NCBI GenBank assembly: GCA_905221605.1
Contig: CAJNDS010000317.1
Span: forward strand, 112,501-167,788
Reading direction: 5' to 3'
Source: Symbiodinium natans
Taxonomy: Eukaryota; Sar; Dinophyceae; Suessiales; Symbiodiniaceae
DNA length: 55,288 nucleotides
Positions within the stretch are counted from its first letter, which is position 1, and every line of letters begins with the position of its first letter. Below the pieces are notes generated by a model, which saw only the letters and a list, made by a program, of their open reading frames with translations, was not told the DNA's origin and searched no databases. The position numbers were made by a program, and so were the translations under genes. Positions 1-12,274 of the stretch are shown here, in pieces.

Positions 1-115
1 GTCTGCGTCTGCGTCTGCGTCTCTGTCTGTGTGTGTGCGTGGTCTCTCTCTCTCTCTATCTTTGTCTCTGTGTGTGTGTGTGTGCGTGGGTGCGTGCCTG
101 CGTGCCTGCGTGCTG
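1..115. repeat. GT/GTCTGC-rich simple repeat
   Basis: The window opens in a degenerate array of GTCTGC hexamers passing into GT and GTGC runs. No coding signal is seen. Confidence 0.85.
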
Positions 116-1925
116 AAGCAGGGATGGTGCCTATAAAGTTTTGCACCGTAGCTTAACTAGCAGAATCCCCGCACTTTGATATAAATCACATGGTTCCTGA
201 TTAGGTGTTGGGGTTGGGGCTTAGTGTCCCAACAAGCATCATCTTGATGAAGCTGCAGCATGCGCTTGCTACGTTTTGAAGCTAGTATGCCCCACCTCTC
301 TTTCCCAACTGCAGCATGCTCTTCGCGACAAAGAGCGGCAAGTCAAATTGCAGACCATTTAAGCCTTGGAGACGCAATGCCACGCAATCATGCCGACCCG
401 TTTTGCAAGTGTGCAGCTGCCCAGCTTCCTCCAGCAGCACAGGAAGGCGCTGGTCTGTGCCAGGGCAGCTCATCGGCGGCTCCCGTTCTCGGTGTTTCGA
501 GTACTCATGGCCCTCACAGGCAGCACTGGGGTTGATGAAACATCAGGGCTATTTGCGGATTGCGTAGCTAAACGTAAAGAATCGGAAGAGGGGGTCTTGG
601 GGTAGAAGCAAGCAAAGAAAACACCAGTGGTTATTGACGTCCAGGTTGTGGCCATCATTGCGCCTTCCTCGAGTTTTCAAGACTTGGAACTCCAAGCTGT
701 CAACAAAGTGCAAGTGTACCATAATACTGCTCAGTCTGTTTGGCCCAGTACACGCCTCGGGCAGTTCTCTGCAGAAGGGACGAGCACGCAATGCCCATGG
801 AAGGCCCCTGTGCCAGGCCAACTCAAACCCAAGACCTTTCCAGCCTATGAGGTGCTAGAACCTTTATACCAGCCCGCATATATGTACGTCTATGAATATA
901 GATATCCTACTAAGTCCGGATTCTAGCACCATTTCCTACGAAGGCTCTGCGCATGTCCAGCTTAGGATGCAAAGCATTCCTAGGTATTCCTAGGTATTCC
1001 TGGCTACCGGCAATTGCAACTTGTGGTTTATAGGAGTATTGATGGGCGATCCATAGAGAGACGCTTCTTAGCTGAAGAGTACGTCTGGTTCCCCGGCCAC
1101 CTGTTTGCGCACTCGAGATCTTAACATGTTTGGGATGACAAGATAGGTTTAGGGTGAACTCACGAATCCAGAAACCAGAAGGGACCGTGATTTTTGCTGT
1201 GGAGTATCCTGATCACGAAGGACGTGAAATCCTGAGGTTGTTTCTTCAGGGAGATCTGCAAACCTGCTTCATTTGAGACACAAAACATAGTTCCCAATCA
1301 GCCCTGTGAATCCCCCTGTGAGTCCTAAGAGGATGCTGCCTTTACTCCAGCTCGGTGGTCCCTACAGCCCATACATTAGACCATATAGTATCTGATGCTG
1401 AAGTATAGTTTGCTCTTAGAAGCACCTCTATAGGGACTATCTGTGCCCAAAGTAGCTGCTATATCGTACCTTTGGAGCCCAGATAGATCTATATAGGTAC
1501 ATTGCAGCAATGGCTTAGGGGCCCAATTCTATACGAACTCTAGCCCCTAACCCGTAAGCCCCGAACCCTAAACCCCTTTGGGTTCAGGCTGGTTGGGAAA
1601 CCTCGCGCTGTTGCCTCGTGGCATCGAGCTCCGAACAAGGAAGTTCCCTATGAGCGTTGGCGATGCACTGGTGGTGCGCCAGGAGTTGCGGGTGGTATAC
1701 TGTAGCATAATACAATTTTTTCTATAGTAGCGATGGTAGACTACATAGTAGCTCATCAGAGTGTACTACATTATACCGTAGAATGCTCTAGTGTTACTTG
1801 TTTTGTTTTATTGCTGTGCTTCGTTTTCTATGCCTCTATGCTACAGTACAGGGATGCGCTGCATCAGCATCGTATACTCGAGTACGGTTTAGCATGCTCA
1901 AGGGAAAGGAGCGATAGGGATAAGT
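116..1925. other. Intergenic or intronic DNA, no confident gene
   Basis: An open stretch at about 390-530 on the + strand has exon-like composition (it includes LPSFLQQHRKALVCARAAHR), but no splice sites could be fixed and no family is recognised. A small duplication of CCTAGGTATT lies near 978-1000. Degenerate CCCTAAA units occur around 1545-1580. Nothing else in this stretch can be supported. Confidence 0.5.
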
Positions 1926-1966
1926 GTAGGACTAAACCCTAAACCCTAAACCCTAAACCCTAAACC
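1926..1966. repeat. Interstitial telomere-like tract (CCCTAAA)n
   Basis: About five CCCTAAA units in tandem. TTTAGGG is the telomere unit of dinoflagellates and plants, and here it is interstitial. The exon-like sequence LPNTTSFAAQK follows shortly after at about 1989-2021, so the tract may sit at the 3' end of an intron. Confidence 0.85.
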
Positions 1967-2080
1967 ATCATGGCTGTGGGTCTACAGCTTCCTAACACGA
2001 CCTCTTTTGCGGCTCAAAAGGGTTGCTGGGGTGGGAGCGAATATAATGTACATACGCAGGTATAGCATTATGCTTCGAAT

Positions 2081-2176
2081 GTGTATGTATGTATGTATTT
2101 GTTATGTATGTATGTATGTATGTATGTATGTATGTATGTATGTATGTATGTATGTATGTATGTATGTATGTATGTA
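2081..2176. repeat. (TATG)n microsatellite
   Basis: A nearly perfect TATG/GTAT tetranucleotide run of more than 20 units, interrupted once near 2098-2103. Confidence 0.95.
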
Positions 2177-2585
2177 TTCTTGATCTATATATATAGGTTT
2201 AAAATTTGTAGCTTGTAGTCCTGGCCAGTCGTATATGGAGCCTTGTAAACTGCCACAAAGTTGCCTGTTATACAATAACTATTGCTCAAATACCACAAGA
2301 ACCCAGGCATGAGTGATGGTACCGGCATGTGAGACTTCCTTCCCTCCCTGTGTTGCTGCAGCTTGCTCTCGCCCCGTTGGGGACGGGGTGCCTGCGGCAA
2401 TCCTTGCGACAATTCTCTTCCTGATCCCTGGAATCTCTAGGGGCAACTCCCTCAACTAGAGTTTCTCTGGGCGGAACCCCGCAAAATGGCAAGTGGCCCT
2501 CCGGAACTGCCCGTATGAGGATCTCTGCATGAGTATACTTTGCAGAGTGTACAGGGTTTCGGGTTTATGTACTATATCGCGTAGG

Positions 2586-2642
2586 CGGCCGGGGGTCGGG
2601 GGTGGGGGGGACGGGGGACGGGGGGACGGGGGGACGGGGGGG
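2586..2642. repeat. G-rich tract, G-quadruplex candidate
   Basis: At least six runs of four to seven G separated by one to three bases (GGGGGACGGGGGG pattern) on the + strand. This satisfies the usual G-quadruplex pattern. Similar pure G runs occur at 3109-3127 and 5251-5270. Confidence 0.8.
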
Positions 2643-3415
2643 TCATGATTTTGAGCTTCCAACGCCTAAGAGTGCTAAACCTAAAGTTGGCCTATCACCC
2701 TGGATCGTTGAACGCGCTGGGCACAGATTGTAGTCTTGTCACCCTGGCAATGTAAAATCATGAAAAATCCGAAGTAACATTCTTGGATGGTGCAAGATCC
2801 AAGGACAAAGTGTTGGACATGTCACCTGCGACGGTGTAAAGTCCTACGCAAAATTCGCACATGCAGCTTGTGAGAATGGTGAACCAAAAACGGGAAAAGG
2901 GTACCACTGGTTGTCCAGAACAATGACAGGGGAGAGAAGTTGTAACATCAAGACTCACAGTATTTTTGGCAAGAGTACTGGTAATCGTAAAGTAATGGTT
3001 GTAGCTACAGTAATAGTTATTAAGTAATACTCGGGAAGCACGTCAAGGTTCCAAGTCATATTTGCAACTTCGACGAGTCTGCGCTGCTTCGACAGAATCT
3101 GCAAGTTGGGGGGGGGGGGGGGGGGGGCCCAGATATGCCGTATTTTCTGTACTTTATCGTGTCTGTTTCACGAAAACGAAGATTCCTTGTGCTCCGACGT
3201 TTACCTCTTGTTGGATTTGCAACGGATGCGGCTGAAGCCATATGCAACTGCTCGACTGCGGACGCGTCTTCTGCAAACAGGGTGCTGGGAGAAACTCTTC
3301 GCAGTCTAAATCCCATATTCGAAACGTAAAGTAACCAGTTACTGAGCCACCAAGTTACTCTATGCTCTTCTGATTATGCTCTTCTGATTCCTATTTCGCT
3401 CTATCTTCCGTGCAG

Positions 3416-3505
3416 GACGAGCTTCATGTCTCGGACCAGGACAGGCTGGAGGATGGCCAGTTCCGTTTGGCAGTGGGATTGAAGTTCATGAACCAACACC
3501 ACAAG
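3416..3505 (+). CDS. Candidate internal exon, unidentified gene
   Basis: A 90-nt open exon candidate, exactly 30 codons, bounded by a TGCAG acceptor and an AAG/GTGGGG donor, phase 0 at both ends. It begins DELHVSDQDRLEDG and continues with a hydrophobic/basic stretch ending NQHHK. The composition is coding-like, with charged residues in helical spacing and no low complexity. I do not recognise the family. Neighbouring exons could not be joined with confidence, although 6039-6135 lies on the same strand. The gene would have introns of kilobase size, as is common in dinoflagellates. Confidence 0.4.
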
Positions 3506-6038
3506 GTGGGGCGACTGCAAAAAGAAAACGAACCAGCTTGCAGTATGCGATACCTCCTATCTAAAGTACAATACCATGTGGTTAGACTGTTGGTCTTGAA
3601 TCATAGACCTCCAAAATCCCAGAATCCTGGCCGTTGTGATCACGGAACTAGCTGGTGGTGGCCATTTGCACGTTCTCACCATGTTCCCAACACCCCCCCA
3701 CCCAACAATGGATATGGAATGACAACAACAACAGCGGATGGCGGCTCTTAAGTGACAAAAGAGGCGGGTTCTAAGGCCTACGTAGTAGGCGGTTCAGTCT
3801 CCCATGTTCGGTTTAACTGGTTGATTGCTAGTTTCTCTGCCACTTTTCGTTGAACCTTACTATCCCTGCTTCTGGTTTGTTTTGTCTTATCTTTGTTTGC
3901 CATTGTTGAGCTGTGCACCCCATTGGCCCGAACTGTTTTGCCAAAACTGTCAGGGGTCCGTGGTAGTATTTACCATGCTTTGTTTTTTCCCGGCACAGAA
4001 TTTAGTATCTGCTTGTAGTCTGCTCTAAGCCGTTGCTATGATGACTGTATAGATTGTAGGTTTGTGTGATGAATGCATGGAGCACTTTACTCTTCTCCCG
4101 CGGTCCCGTTGAATGTTTCATTCAGATGTCTATGAAGGTCTTGAAGGTCAGTTCATGGTTTGTCCCGAAAGGCACTTCTTTTTTGAGAAAATTCATGCAT
4201 AAGCCCTATACGGATCTCGGCCCCCCTCAGGGAGTTCGACTAGCAGGTGGCAGGCAAACGAGTTATACCAGTACTCCGGAATATAGCTACAGTAAATATG
4301 CTTATTGCAAGAACCCCGCACCCCGCCCTTACTGTCAAATCTCCTGGCCCAGGTATGGAAGTACCCCTTCCTTGGCCCAGCGGGCAAAAGTCGCAGGCAA
4401 TACCCTGCGCTGCGCCTACCTTGGGGCAGGCTCGAAGTGGGTTTAGAGTTTTAGGGCTTCAGGAATCAAACAACACGATTGGGAAGGGTTCTGTGGGGGG
4501 TTATGATGATGTGGTATAGTACAAGATAGTAAACTGTTCGATCCTACACTGCATTTTTGTGAAGTCTAGCCCACATTAATTTCAATGAATATCTAACGAC
4601 TGTGTAGGGTTCTGTGGGAGTCGACTAGAGTTCTGGTACAAGGTACACTGGGATGTATATAGGCCGGGAGTTCTGACTGTAGCGAAACAGTCAGGCATTC
4701 ATTCATTTTGGACACATGGTTTAGGGTTTCGGGTGTAGGGTGTAGGGTTCAGGAGACGGGGGAAAAGCTGACATAAAAAGGGAGACGAGTTCCGATCACC
4801 GTTAGTCATGCTCGTTGTCATATGTTTCAACCAGTTGACTGGCCTTAAACCGGCGTGCCCTTGCAGTGTCCTGGCTTCCCCCGACAAATTTCACAAAGTG
4901 ATGAAAAACAGCAAGTACATGAATGGTCGCGAATAAGGTGGAGATAGTGATGAAAGATGACGATCCTGATCCGACTTTATTCATGAACAGGAGAAGAAGA
5001 GCACCTCTGTACGAATCATAAGAACAAGAATTAAGAGTCAATCCAATAGTCATTAATGATACCAACAACAGACAAGAACAACTGCAACACTCATATGACC
5101 AAACGCACAGCAACATCAGCAAACGTAGCGAGAGTAGCAACAGTAGCGATGGTGCTGTATCCTGCTGACCTTCCACTAACGCTTGCTTGCTCGGGTCGCT
5201 CATACTACTCTCCGCTCCGACCCCATCCAGCCAATTGCCTTTGTTCCAGATTCGGGGGGGGGGGGGGGGGTTAGGAAGGGAGAGGTAGTGAGGTCCTCCG
5301 AATCATTTGGGAGACGTTTGTCCGTATAGACATCTGCCCTGGCAAGCGGCCCCCCAGTGCATTTGGGTTAGGGTTTGGGGCTTAGGGGCCACTCATCCAG
5401 GAAATGTTTCGTGTGCCCTTTTTCCCTTGTCCAGCAAGGTCTGCGCAAAGTTCTATCTCAGTTTCATGGAGCTGCCCTTATGGTCCATGCGCTGCTGCTT
5501 TAACAGCTTCTCAGTTTGAGCATATTCCAATCTGCTTTCGCGCCGCCCGGGGATCTTGAGAAATATGTCGTGTCTTCCTTGCACCACAACGCGAAGCGCC
5601 TATTCAAGAACCTTGTCCATGGCCTCCTACACATAGGACTCATAGGACTGCTTAGCACTGGGCTGGGGCAGCACCCACAGCAACATCCCAGTAACTGGAG
5701 TTTCTGTTCCTCGGGAAAGGGGCTCCAAACAGGTCTTAAAGCTCACAGGGATCCTAATCGGTCATGAGTTTGGGGTTCAGGGTTGAGGGTGTTGTTTCGT
5801 ACTAGTTGAATACTAGTTACTAGTTTTCTTCTTGTGAACATGTGTTGCTATCACCGTGATCAGGTTACACTTACTGTCGTCCTGCCTCTTCTGGATAGGG
5901 CTCGAACCACCCGCTCTCTAAGATGAAGGTTGTACTTGGAAGCACGCAAGTCTTTTGGGCACTCAGGCACGCCCTCCCCCCCCCACCCCCGAACCTCCAA
6001 AACCCTAAACCTAAACCCCCAAACAAAGACCCTGCCAG
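3506..6038. other. Intron-like or intergenic DNA with weak exon signals
   Basis: This stretch holds degenerate telomere-like motifs (about 4440-4460, 4720-4755, 5365-5390) and a pure G run at 5251-5270. A weak exon-like + strand frame lies at about 5525-5620 (it includes GDLEKYVVSSLHHNAKRLFK). A - strand open frame at 4802-5203 has leucine-rich hydrophobic segments but no supporting context, so I do not call it a gene. Confidence 0.4.
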
Positions 6039-6135
6039 GTCCTTGAAAGATGTTTACCGCCAGCACGGCTTGGACATGAGCACGTACCCTGAGTCCTGGC
6101 TACGGGGGCTCTTCGCGTCGTTTTCCTTTCGCCAG
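6039..6135 (+). CDS. Candidate exon, unidentified gene
   Basis: An exon candidate lies between a GCCAG acceptor and a CCAG/GCGTAG donor of GC type. Entered in phase 1 it reads SLKDVYRQHGLDMSTYPESW followed by LRGLFASFSFRQ. It is immediately preceded by CCCTAAA-type repeats (about 5999-6020) and followed by TTTAGGG repeats (6177-6193). The same arrangement surrounds the better supported sulfotransferase exons in this window. The family is not recognised. Confidence 0.4.
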
Positions 6136-7579
6136 GCGTAGGACTAATTACTCAGGACTTCCTGAGTTCACTCCCTGGGGTTTAGGGTTAGGGCTATGTA
6201 AGTAAGGCTACCACTGGTAATCTCTGTGAGGAGCTACATAGAAGGCTAAACGAAACCTGAATCTCAAAACCAGAAATTCCAGTGTAGACCAGCTCCCACA
6301 TAATGTCCAGGGTTTGAGGCGTTTAAGGTCTGGAGTGTCAACCACGAAATTGGAGAATAACTGGCTGCCGCTTCAGCTTGAACTTCGGGCTAGCCAGCTT
6401 TTTGTTTGGGTATACTTTACAAGTTTACGATTTCGCAGAAGCTTTCTTTGTTGTTGATAATACGCTGAGCAGCAAAGTTTGTGAAGCACAGCGAAGCCTC
6501 GAATGAGAACAGCTTACAAATGCTGTGGGTAGAGCTCCGAGCCGTTCCCGCATGCCAAGTGGCAAAAGCTGGCTGGCGCAGTTTTTGAGCCTCAAGAAGC
6601 GTCAATCTTGTCCCCCCGCCCCCCAATGCACGGAACCTTTCTTCCTGAAAAAACATGATCAGGACGATGTTCGATTACGACTATTGGGATTCAGAGTCCC
6701 GTACTGTCTCTAAGCAAACAAGAGTAGATGAGAATGCCGTAAAGGTGGTTCTCGAGCCCGGCCTAGGCCCTTAGCAATGAGCCTGAAATCGCGAGAGTTA
6801 TGTAAGCTTTCTGTGGGGCCGTAGCTCACTTTTTTTCGATCTCTATAAAGGATGGTATTAGATTCTGCAAGGTTTTGGGGCGGATTTGCGCTGTAGCGCG
6901 TAACTGGAGTAGCAACAGGTGCGGCGCCAGAGCGTGAACCAGAGCCATCACAAACCCCTGCGAAGCTGTTAGTTCACTGAGACATGCCCGTGCGTTTCCT
7001 CTCAGGCGTTGCGTCAAGACAAAGCCCCCAAAACGAGACTGTGGCCCAGCATGATTCTGACCCGAGGAATCAACTCTTCATGTTTGAGTCCTGAAACTAC
7101 TCGAAGTATTGAGAATCCTGAATCGACCCCGGAATGTAGGATTGCCATCCCACCTAGTATAAGTCCCTGCAACAAGAACTATTGGACCTTGTAGTACCTT
7201 AAGTACATGTCCACCATGCGGGTACCGCCTGGTCCTGCCGCCTACCTCACAGCGGGCTTGGCGGTGGGATATGCTGCCTGGAGATAGCATTCCAAGACAT
7301 GTCAGAATTCTTGGCATTATTGTTTGCGTGCGTCGGCTGCTATCATCAGTATGATTGCTGCATAGTAAGTATGATCAGTACGTCAAGGACGCGTCTCCGC
7401 TGGGCCCGAGCACTTCAAACTCTCAATGCAACGGCTTTGAGGAAACAAAAGACAGTAAACCCTAACCTTGAACCCAGACTGCGAAACCTGGGAGTTCTCT
7501 CTCATGAAACCTGCGCATGCAGCCCGAGTAACCAGACTAATCTACCCCTTGCCTTGTTCTCGAGACCTCGGGCTCTCAG
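6136..7579. other. Intron-like DNA, no confident gene
   Basis: TTTAGGG units open the stretch at 6177-6193 and CCCTAA units close it near 7457-7467. A short hydrophobic frame at about 7216-7283 (AAYLTAGLAVGYAAW) might be an exon, but it lacks clear boundaries. Nothing else is supported. Confidence 0.4.
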
Positions 7580-7682
7580 CCATCATAGGCAAATATTGAG
7601 CATGCTTCTCGGGGTCCAAGGATCAAGTGCACGGGGTGATCTGTTACCACATCGTAACCGTGACAAGATTTGTGCATTCCAG
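7580..7682 (+). CDS. Weak candidate exon, unidentified gene
   Basis: An open frame runs from a TCTCAG acceptor to a CCAG/GGTAAG donor and contains RQILSMLLGVQGSSARGDLL and then RDKICAFQ. CCCTAA units lie upstream (7457-7467) and TTTAGGG units downstream (7763-7779), matching the exon-flanking pattern seen elsewhere. Coding potential is modest and no family is recognised. Confidence 0.25.
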
Positions 7683-7762
7683 GGTAAGCTATTTCCTGCA
7701 TCCCTCGTCGGGAGTACGGCGAAGGATTGTCACGACCGAGGAAAGGGTGAGAAGTCATGTAT

Positions 7763-7779
7763 GGTTTAGGGTTTAGGGC
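7763..7779. repeat. TTTAGGG telomere-like units
   Basis: Two adjacent TTTAGGG units on the + strand, followed by further degenerate copies to about 7798. Confidence 0.7.
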
Positions 7780-9494
7780 TTATAGGCATTAGGGTTGATG
7801 GCTGGTTTGTGCCCATGGGCTTTGCACCCTTGCGTCTTTCGGGCCCATTACCCTCATCAGGCACCATCGCGGATCAGGGATCCATCGCCCAAGTGCGCAC
7901 CCTCTGTCCTATGCCAGCTTTAACCGTTAGCCCAATACTGCTGCCCTCAGTGATGAACGTTAATGACAGAGAACCTCACGAAAACTCCACAAAAGAGAGC
8001 CTCACAGCATGCCATCCATCAAGCCTTCTTCCGAGCTCCCACATCATCCTATGCGAACCACCTCCACGGAATAACTCTTCGCAATGCTTTGGCAAACAAA
8101 AAGACCCCGTAGCCTCCTCCTGTGACTGTGATACCTTAAAGCCTGAACCTTAAACTACGGAACGAAGCTTCCTTGAGGCTTTCTTCCACTGGTGGGTCTG
8201 GGATTGCCAACACCGTGCCTTCCCAGCCCCTGGGGCCGTGAAAGGAGTTTCACGAGGCTTTAGCTTTTAGGGGTTTGCGGGTTTGAAAGGTTTAGGGCTG
8301 TAACGCCTTATGACGGGAGTCACCTACGACTCAATCAAGCCTTGAAGGTTAGCTGTAAGTAGATTTTTAGGCTATCCCCCCCCCCACCTAGAGCTACTTA
8401 GTAGGTCAACAAACGCTTCTAGCGAGATTGAATATTGCCGTGCCTTTTTTTCATGCTGTCGCAACATATTGCGCTATACTCTTGGAGGAAGATCATATCC
8501 AAACAATGTATCTGTCCATGGGGTTCTCAAGACTTTGAGCCTCGGTTGCTATCCGAAAAATGATGACGGTTCTGGTTTCGTTGAGATCTTAGTTGCAAAC
8601 GCTCGCGCGCCCCGCCTCGGCAGCCGGGCCGGCCCGTGTCCCAAGGCCCAGGAAACTCCAAAAACCTTTTCAAAGGTCCCAACCAAATCAATGAGAAACC
8701 TCAATGAAACCCCAACATGCGTGAGGCTTTGTAGGTCGCAAGGAGGTTGGGCGGTAGTAGGGGTCCCAAGGCTGGTCCAGGTTATAGGAGGGTCCCAAAA
8801 AAAGGGTCCCAAGGAAGTTGCGAGACCAAAAAGTGGTCAGGGGCAGTTTTCTGGCATTTTTACTGGGCGGCCCCCCTTTGTACGAGCCGCCGACAGGTGC
8901 CACGGCATCAATACGCAGCTCCTCCAATGTGTGCTTTGGGGAGTGGATGTGATTCTCCATATTTCCGGTGTCTCCAGAACCGGAGTACCTGGGGGAGTGT
9001 AGGAGGTCACAGTCTCCATTCCCAAAAACTTATATCCGGCACTGGTATCCTCGTAATCGGAAGAACAACTGCGGGTCGGCCCTTGGGATATTTTCATATG
9101 TTCCCTCGTTGAGTTTAATTGGGCCATGTTCGTGCTTGCAATACTTTGCAAAAAGCGCGCCCATAAATCCAGACAAACCCATATAAACCCGTACCATCCC
9201 ATAGCAACCCAATTTAAAAGCCTTCTAGACCCATATAAACCCATCTAAAGCCTGAACCCTCAAGCCAAGGCGATGCGCGGCACCTACCCCGCGGTTTGGT
9301 CGATGCCTTCGGCGCATCGCCTGACCCTGGAGCGGCTCTGGAGGCCTTCTCGTCTCGTGTTAACCTAACACTTTCCGTGAATGAAGCATAGTATGCCCAC
9401 AGCACACTGTGTAATAATAACAAGAATAACAATCAGACAATATTATTAGTTAGTAATAAGAATAATACTCATAATAATATGTATATATATATAT
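7780..9494. other. Intron-like or intergenic DNA with minisatellite
   Basis: No confident gene. A degenerate CCCATATAAA minisatellite lies at about 9168-9255, and GGGTCCCAA motifs recur around 8755-8815. A run of AT and ATA repeats at about 9435-9495 borders the inserted element that follows. Confidence 0.5.
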
Positions 9495-9760
9495 ATGTGA
9501 CACAATAGGGTTTCGGATCGAGCCTGTTTGTCAGGTATTGCTTAAAGCCCCAGGGCGCATGTAGCTCGTCCAGCCGTTGGGAAGCATCCGGCATCGCCCG
9601 GGTGGCATCGCCACTTGAGGCGAAAGAGATCCAGGGCCAGAAAAGCGGTCAAGGCACTAAAGGTTTCTGGTCGCCCTGCTTGGAAAAGGGACCTGCTTAC
9701 GCTGGCCTCCCACCATACAGCTTCCCGCCTTGCTAGACCCCAGATGGGCACGCACAATCA

Positions 9761-10965
9761 ATGGGCAAATCAGGCTCCAAAAGCGCACGCAACCAGAAGA
9801 GCCAGCAACAGCAACAACAGCACGCTAGGCAGAAAGACGAATTAGCGCAGTTTCCATCCTACCACCAGATTCAAGTCGGGGACAGCTCTGCAAAGAGAAG
9901 TCAGTCGTCTCAGCAGGACAGTGTCATGGAAGGAGATGGGAATATGCCAGATTTTGTGAAACTCCTCCAGAAACTCCTGAACAGTGCGAGAAAGTGCGAA
10001 CAGCGGCAGGGAAAGTTGCTATCCGACAAGAGCTGAAGAATGGCCAGTGGCAGAAATTCCAGGCGTCACTTCAGCGCAAAAAAATCGTGGAGCAAAGTTC
10101 CCTCTGCAACAAGGAGACGGAGGAGCTGGCTGCGCAGAGGCTTGCGATTGTTGGCAAGATCCAAGCAGCAGTTGCGGGGGATACAATACCAGGAGAAGGC
10201 AGTGCCCCTTCCCCTGCCGCCCCCTCAAGCGAAGACTTGGCTGCATGGAACGCCCTTATGACGGGCCCGATGAACGCAGAGCCCCCCCCCTACGCAGGAG
10301 GAGATCCTTTGCAGAGCCTTAAGTTTAGCCAGGAATCCCACGCCGTACCTCACCAGTGGCCCCGATTTGCGCAAGCTTACCACTGCCATGGGTACAGAGC
10401 CTTTGCAGGCCCAGGCTTCAGAAACACAAGTTTCGCAACTTGGCAACCCTGGTTTCTGCACCCCGCTCATTTCTCCGGCGTTGCAACAGGCGCCGCTTTT
10501 CACTCACAGCAACAACACACAGGAATGTCTGTAACACCAGGCCAATGCTTACCGTACGCAGGTACCTCACCGATGGCGATGACCGATCCATACATGTCGT
10601 CGCCCTCAGATGTCAGGGCTCTTACAGGAATGGATGTGTCCAAGACTTCTACAGGCGTGAGAACCCCGGTCAAGGAAAGTGCCAGACCATCGGCAGTAGC
10701 CAGGCCTGCTACAGAACACCCTACCTTGGCCGACCGCCTGCAAGCCCGGAGGAATGCTGCGTCGGCTGCAATCGATGTAACGCGCACTGGTGCTACGCCG
10801 CCGGAGGATGGGAACTTGGATGGAAAGTCGGTAGATGGAGGTACCAGGCACTTCAGCCTCGCGGGCGAGGACGACGAGGAGTCTCGGACTTCGAGATTTT
10901 GGGAGCATCGTGATACGCGCTCCTGTGGATGGAGCTCTCTCCACGGACGATGGGTGCTCTCGTAG
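9761..10965 (+). pseudogene. LINE ORF1-like remnant, frameshifted
   Basis: Two overlapping frames form the remnant. The first (9761-10036) has a Q-rich basic start and a helix near MPDFVKLLQKLLNSARK. The second (open to 10965) continues with charged helical sequence (QELKNGQWQKFQASLQRKK), then a proline/serine-rich linker. The frame changes in the overlap near 9985-10036, so a single-base indel most likely split one ORF. The layout of helical segment plus low-complexity linker is consistent with the N-terminal, nucleic-acid-binding region of dinoflagellate LINEs. This is inferred from context, not from a database match. Confidence 0.5.
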
Positions 10966-10984
10966 CGCGGTGCCCGTCTTTGAT

Positions 10985-12274
10985 TGATCCTTTCGAAGCT
11001 GCTTGTTGGGGCCGGCTCGTGGCCGCTCAGGCGGGAGAAGCTGGGTCGTTCCAGGCTGCCGCGCTTGCGCTCTACAGGCAGACGCTGCACCATCAGTGCG
11101 CTCATTGACCTTCCAAGTCCCACCACGCTTGTCCACGTGGAAAGGGTTTTTGGTATTCTTCTCCACGCGCCTGACCAGCTCTGGGGAGTCATCCGACAGC
11201 GAGGTCGCCGGACTGGTTTTATGAGCGTGTCCGTCTGACCTCCAACCTGCCAGACCCTCGCGCTGGTTGGCATGAGTGGGCCGAGCTTGAACGCAACGCG
11301 CCTAAGCGGTTGAAAGGTCTCTTGAAACGCGCTGTCGGCACGCAACAGTGCGCGGATTTTGCTGCCGCAGCTCACGCCGAGCTCCGCAAGACGCTTGCCG
11401 GCCTCTGTGGCCGCAATATCTTTGAGAATGTCTGATATGCCGCAAGCTTGCCTTGTGTGTAGGAGGGCCCTCGAAATAACTTCGAAAGCCGTGTGTCATG
11501 GGCAGCGCAGGCTGCCAGGCTCCATGGGTACAGAGCTGTTAGTATACGCTTCTTGCCACGGGTAGGACGTGCGTGTCATGTGGCAAACTTTTTGCCAAGC
11601 ATGGCCAGCTGCGGCGGCGCCTCCAGCATAGCAAAGCTTGCCGAGACAGTTGGGGTTCCTTTTTGCCTGATGAGAACTCCGGGCACGTTGATGCCCACCC
11701 TCAAACACCCCCAAGACAGCTGAAGAAAGGTTCCTTTGCTCCGCGGCAGATGCTCTTGATGAGAACCAATGCGTGGCCCTTGCCGCAGAGTTGGCAACGC
11801 TGCAAGTTGCCAGCACGCCTCTGTAGTTAAGGGATTCTGCGAGCCAATAGGGGTTCTTAGGCAAACTGTTCCCCTCTGGCACGCTGGACTCCAGGAGACT
11901 CCCCCCTAAAGGAGCCGGCAGAAGATGTAGCACTCACCGTGTACCCAGAGTTTCTGTGTGACGACATTTGCGCCAACACGAGTGCAACCGGCTGCCTTGG
12001 AAGAGGGGGCGCCGGTTTTCTCCGACTTGGCCCACTCCCGCGAGTCCTAACAGGAACCACCGTGCAGGTATGCATTCCTCAGCCCCCTTGCAGTCACCCG
12101 TGTCTGCCGTGGAGCAGATTCTTCACGCTGCGCGAGGCACGCGCAAGGGCAGTGTGGATAGATCGAACTTTGGCCACTCGTGGCGATTCCGCCAAGGCTG
12201 CGCAGAGATACCCTGTTGAGCTTATGTTCGCCCAGTCCAGGCCTGGTTTACCGGTTTACCCACATGGGTTTTGA
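10985..12274 (+). pseudogene. LINE C-terminal remnant with C2HC-type zinc finger
   Basis: Open pieces in shifting frames read FEAACWGRLVAAQAGEAGSF (about 10996), WHEWAELERNAPKRLKGLLK (about 11268-11330), and then CVSCGKLFAKHGQLRRRLQH followed by SKAC (about 11570-11645), a Cys-X2-Cys...His...Cys zinc-finger pattern. A last piece reads AQRYPVELMFAQSRPGLPVY just before the stop at 12274. Such zinc-finger tails follow the reverse transcriptase in many dinoflagellate LINEs. Stops and frameshifts separate the pieces, and the catalytic domains that should precede them are missing. Confidence 0.5.

Noticed and set aside
1990-2025. Weak similarity to the dinoflagellate spliced-leader (TTTTGCGGCTCAAAAG)
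   Set aside because: Too many mismatches and gaps to the 22-nt leader, and it lies in a possible exon.
4802-5203. 133-codon - strand frame with hydrophobic segments
   Set aside because: Leucine/serine-rich low complexity, no motif, no splice or context support.
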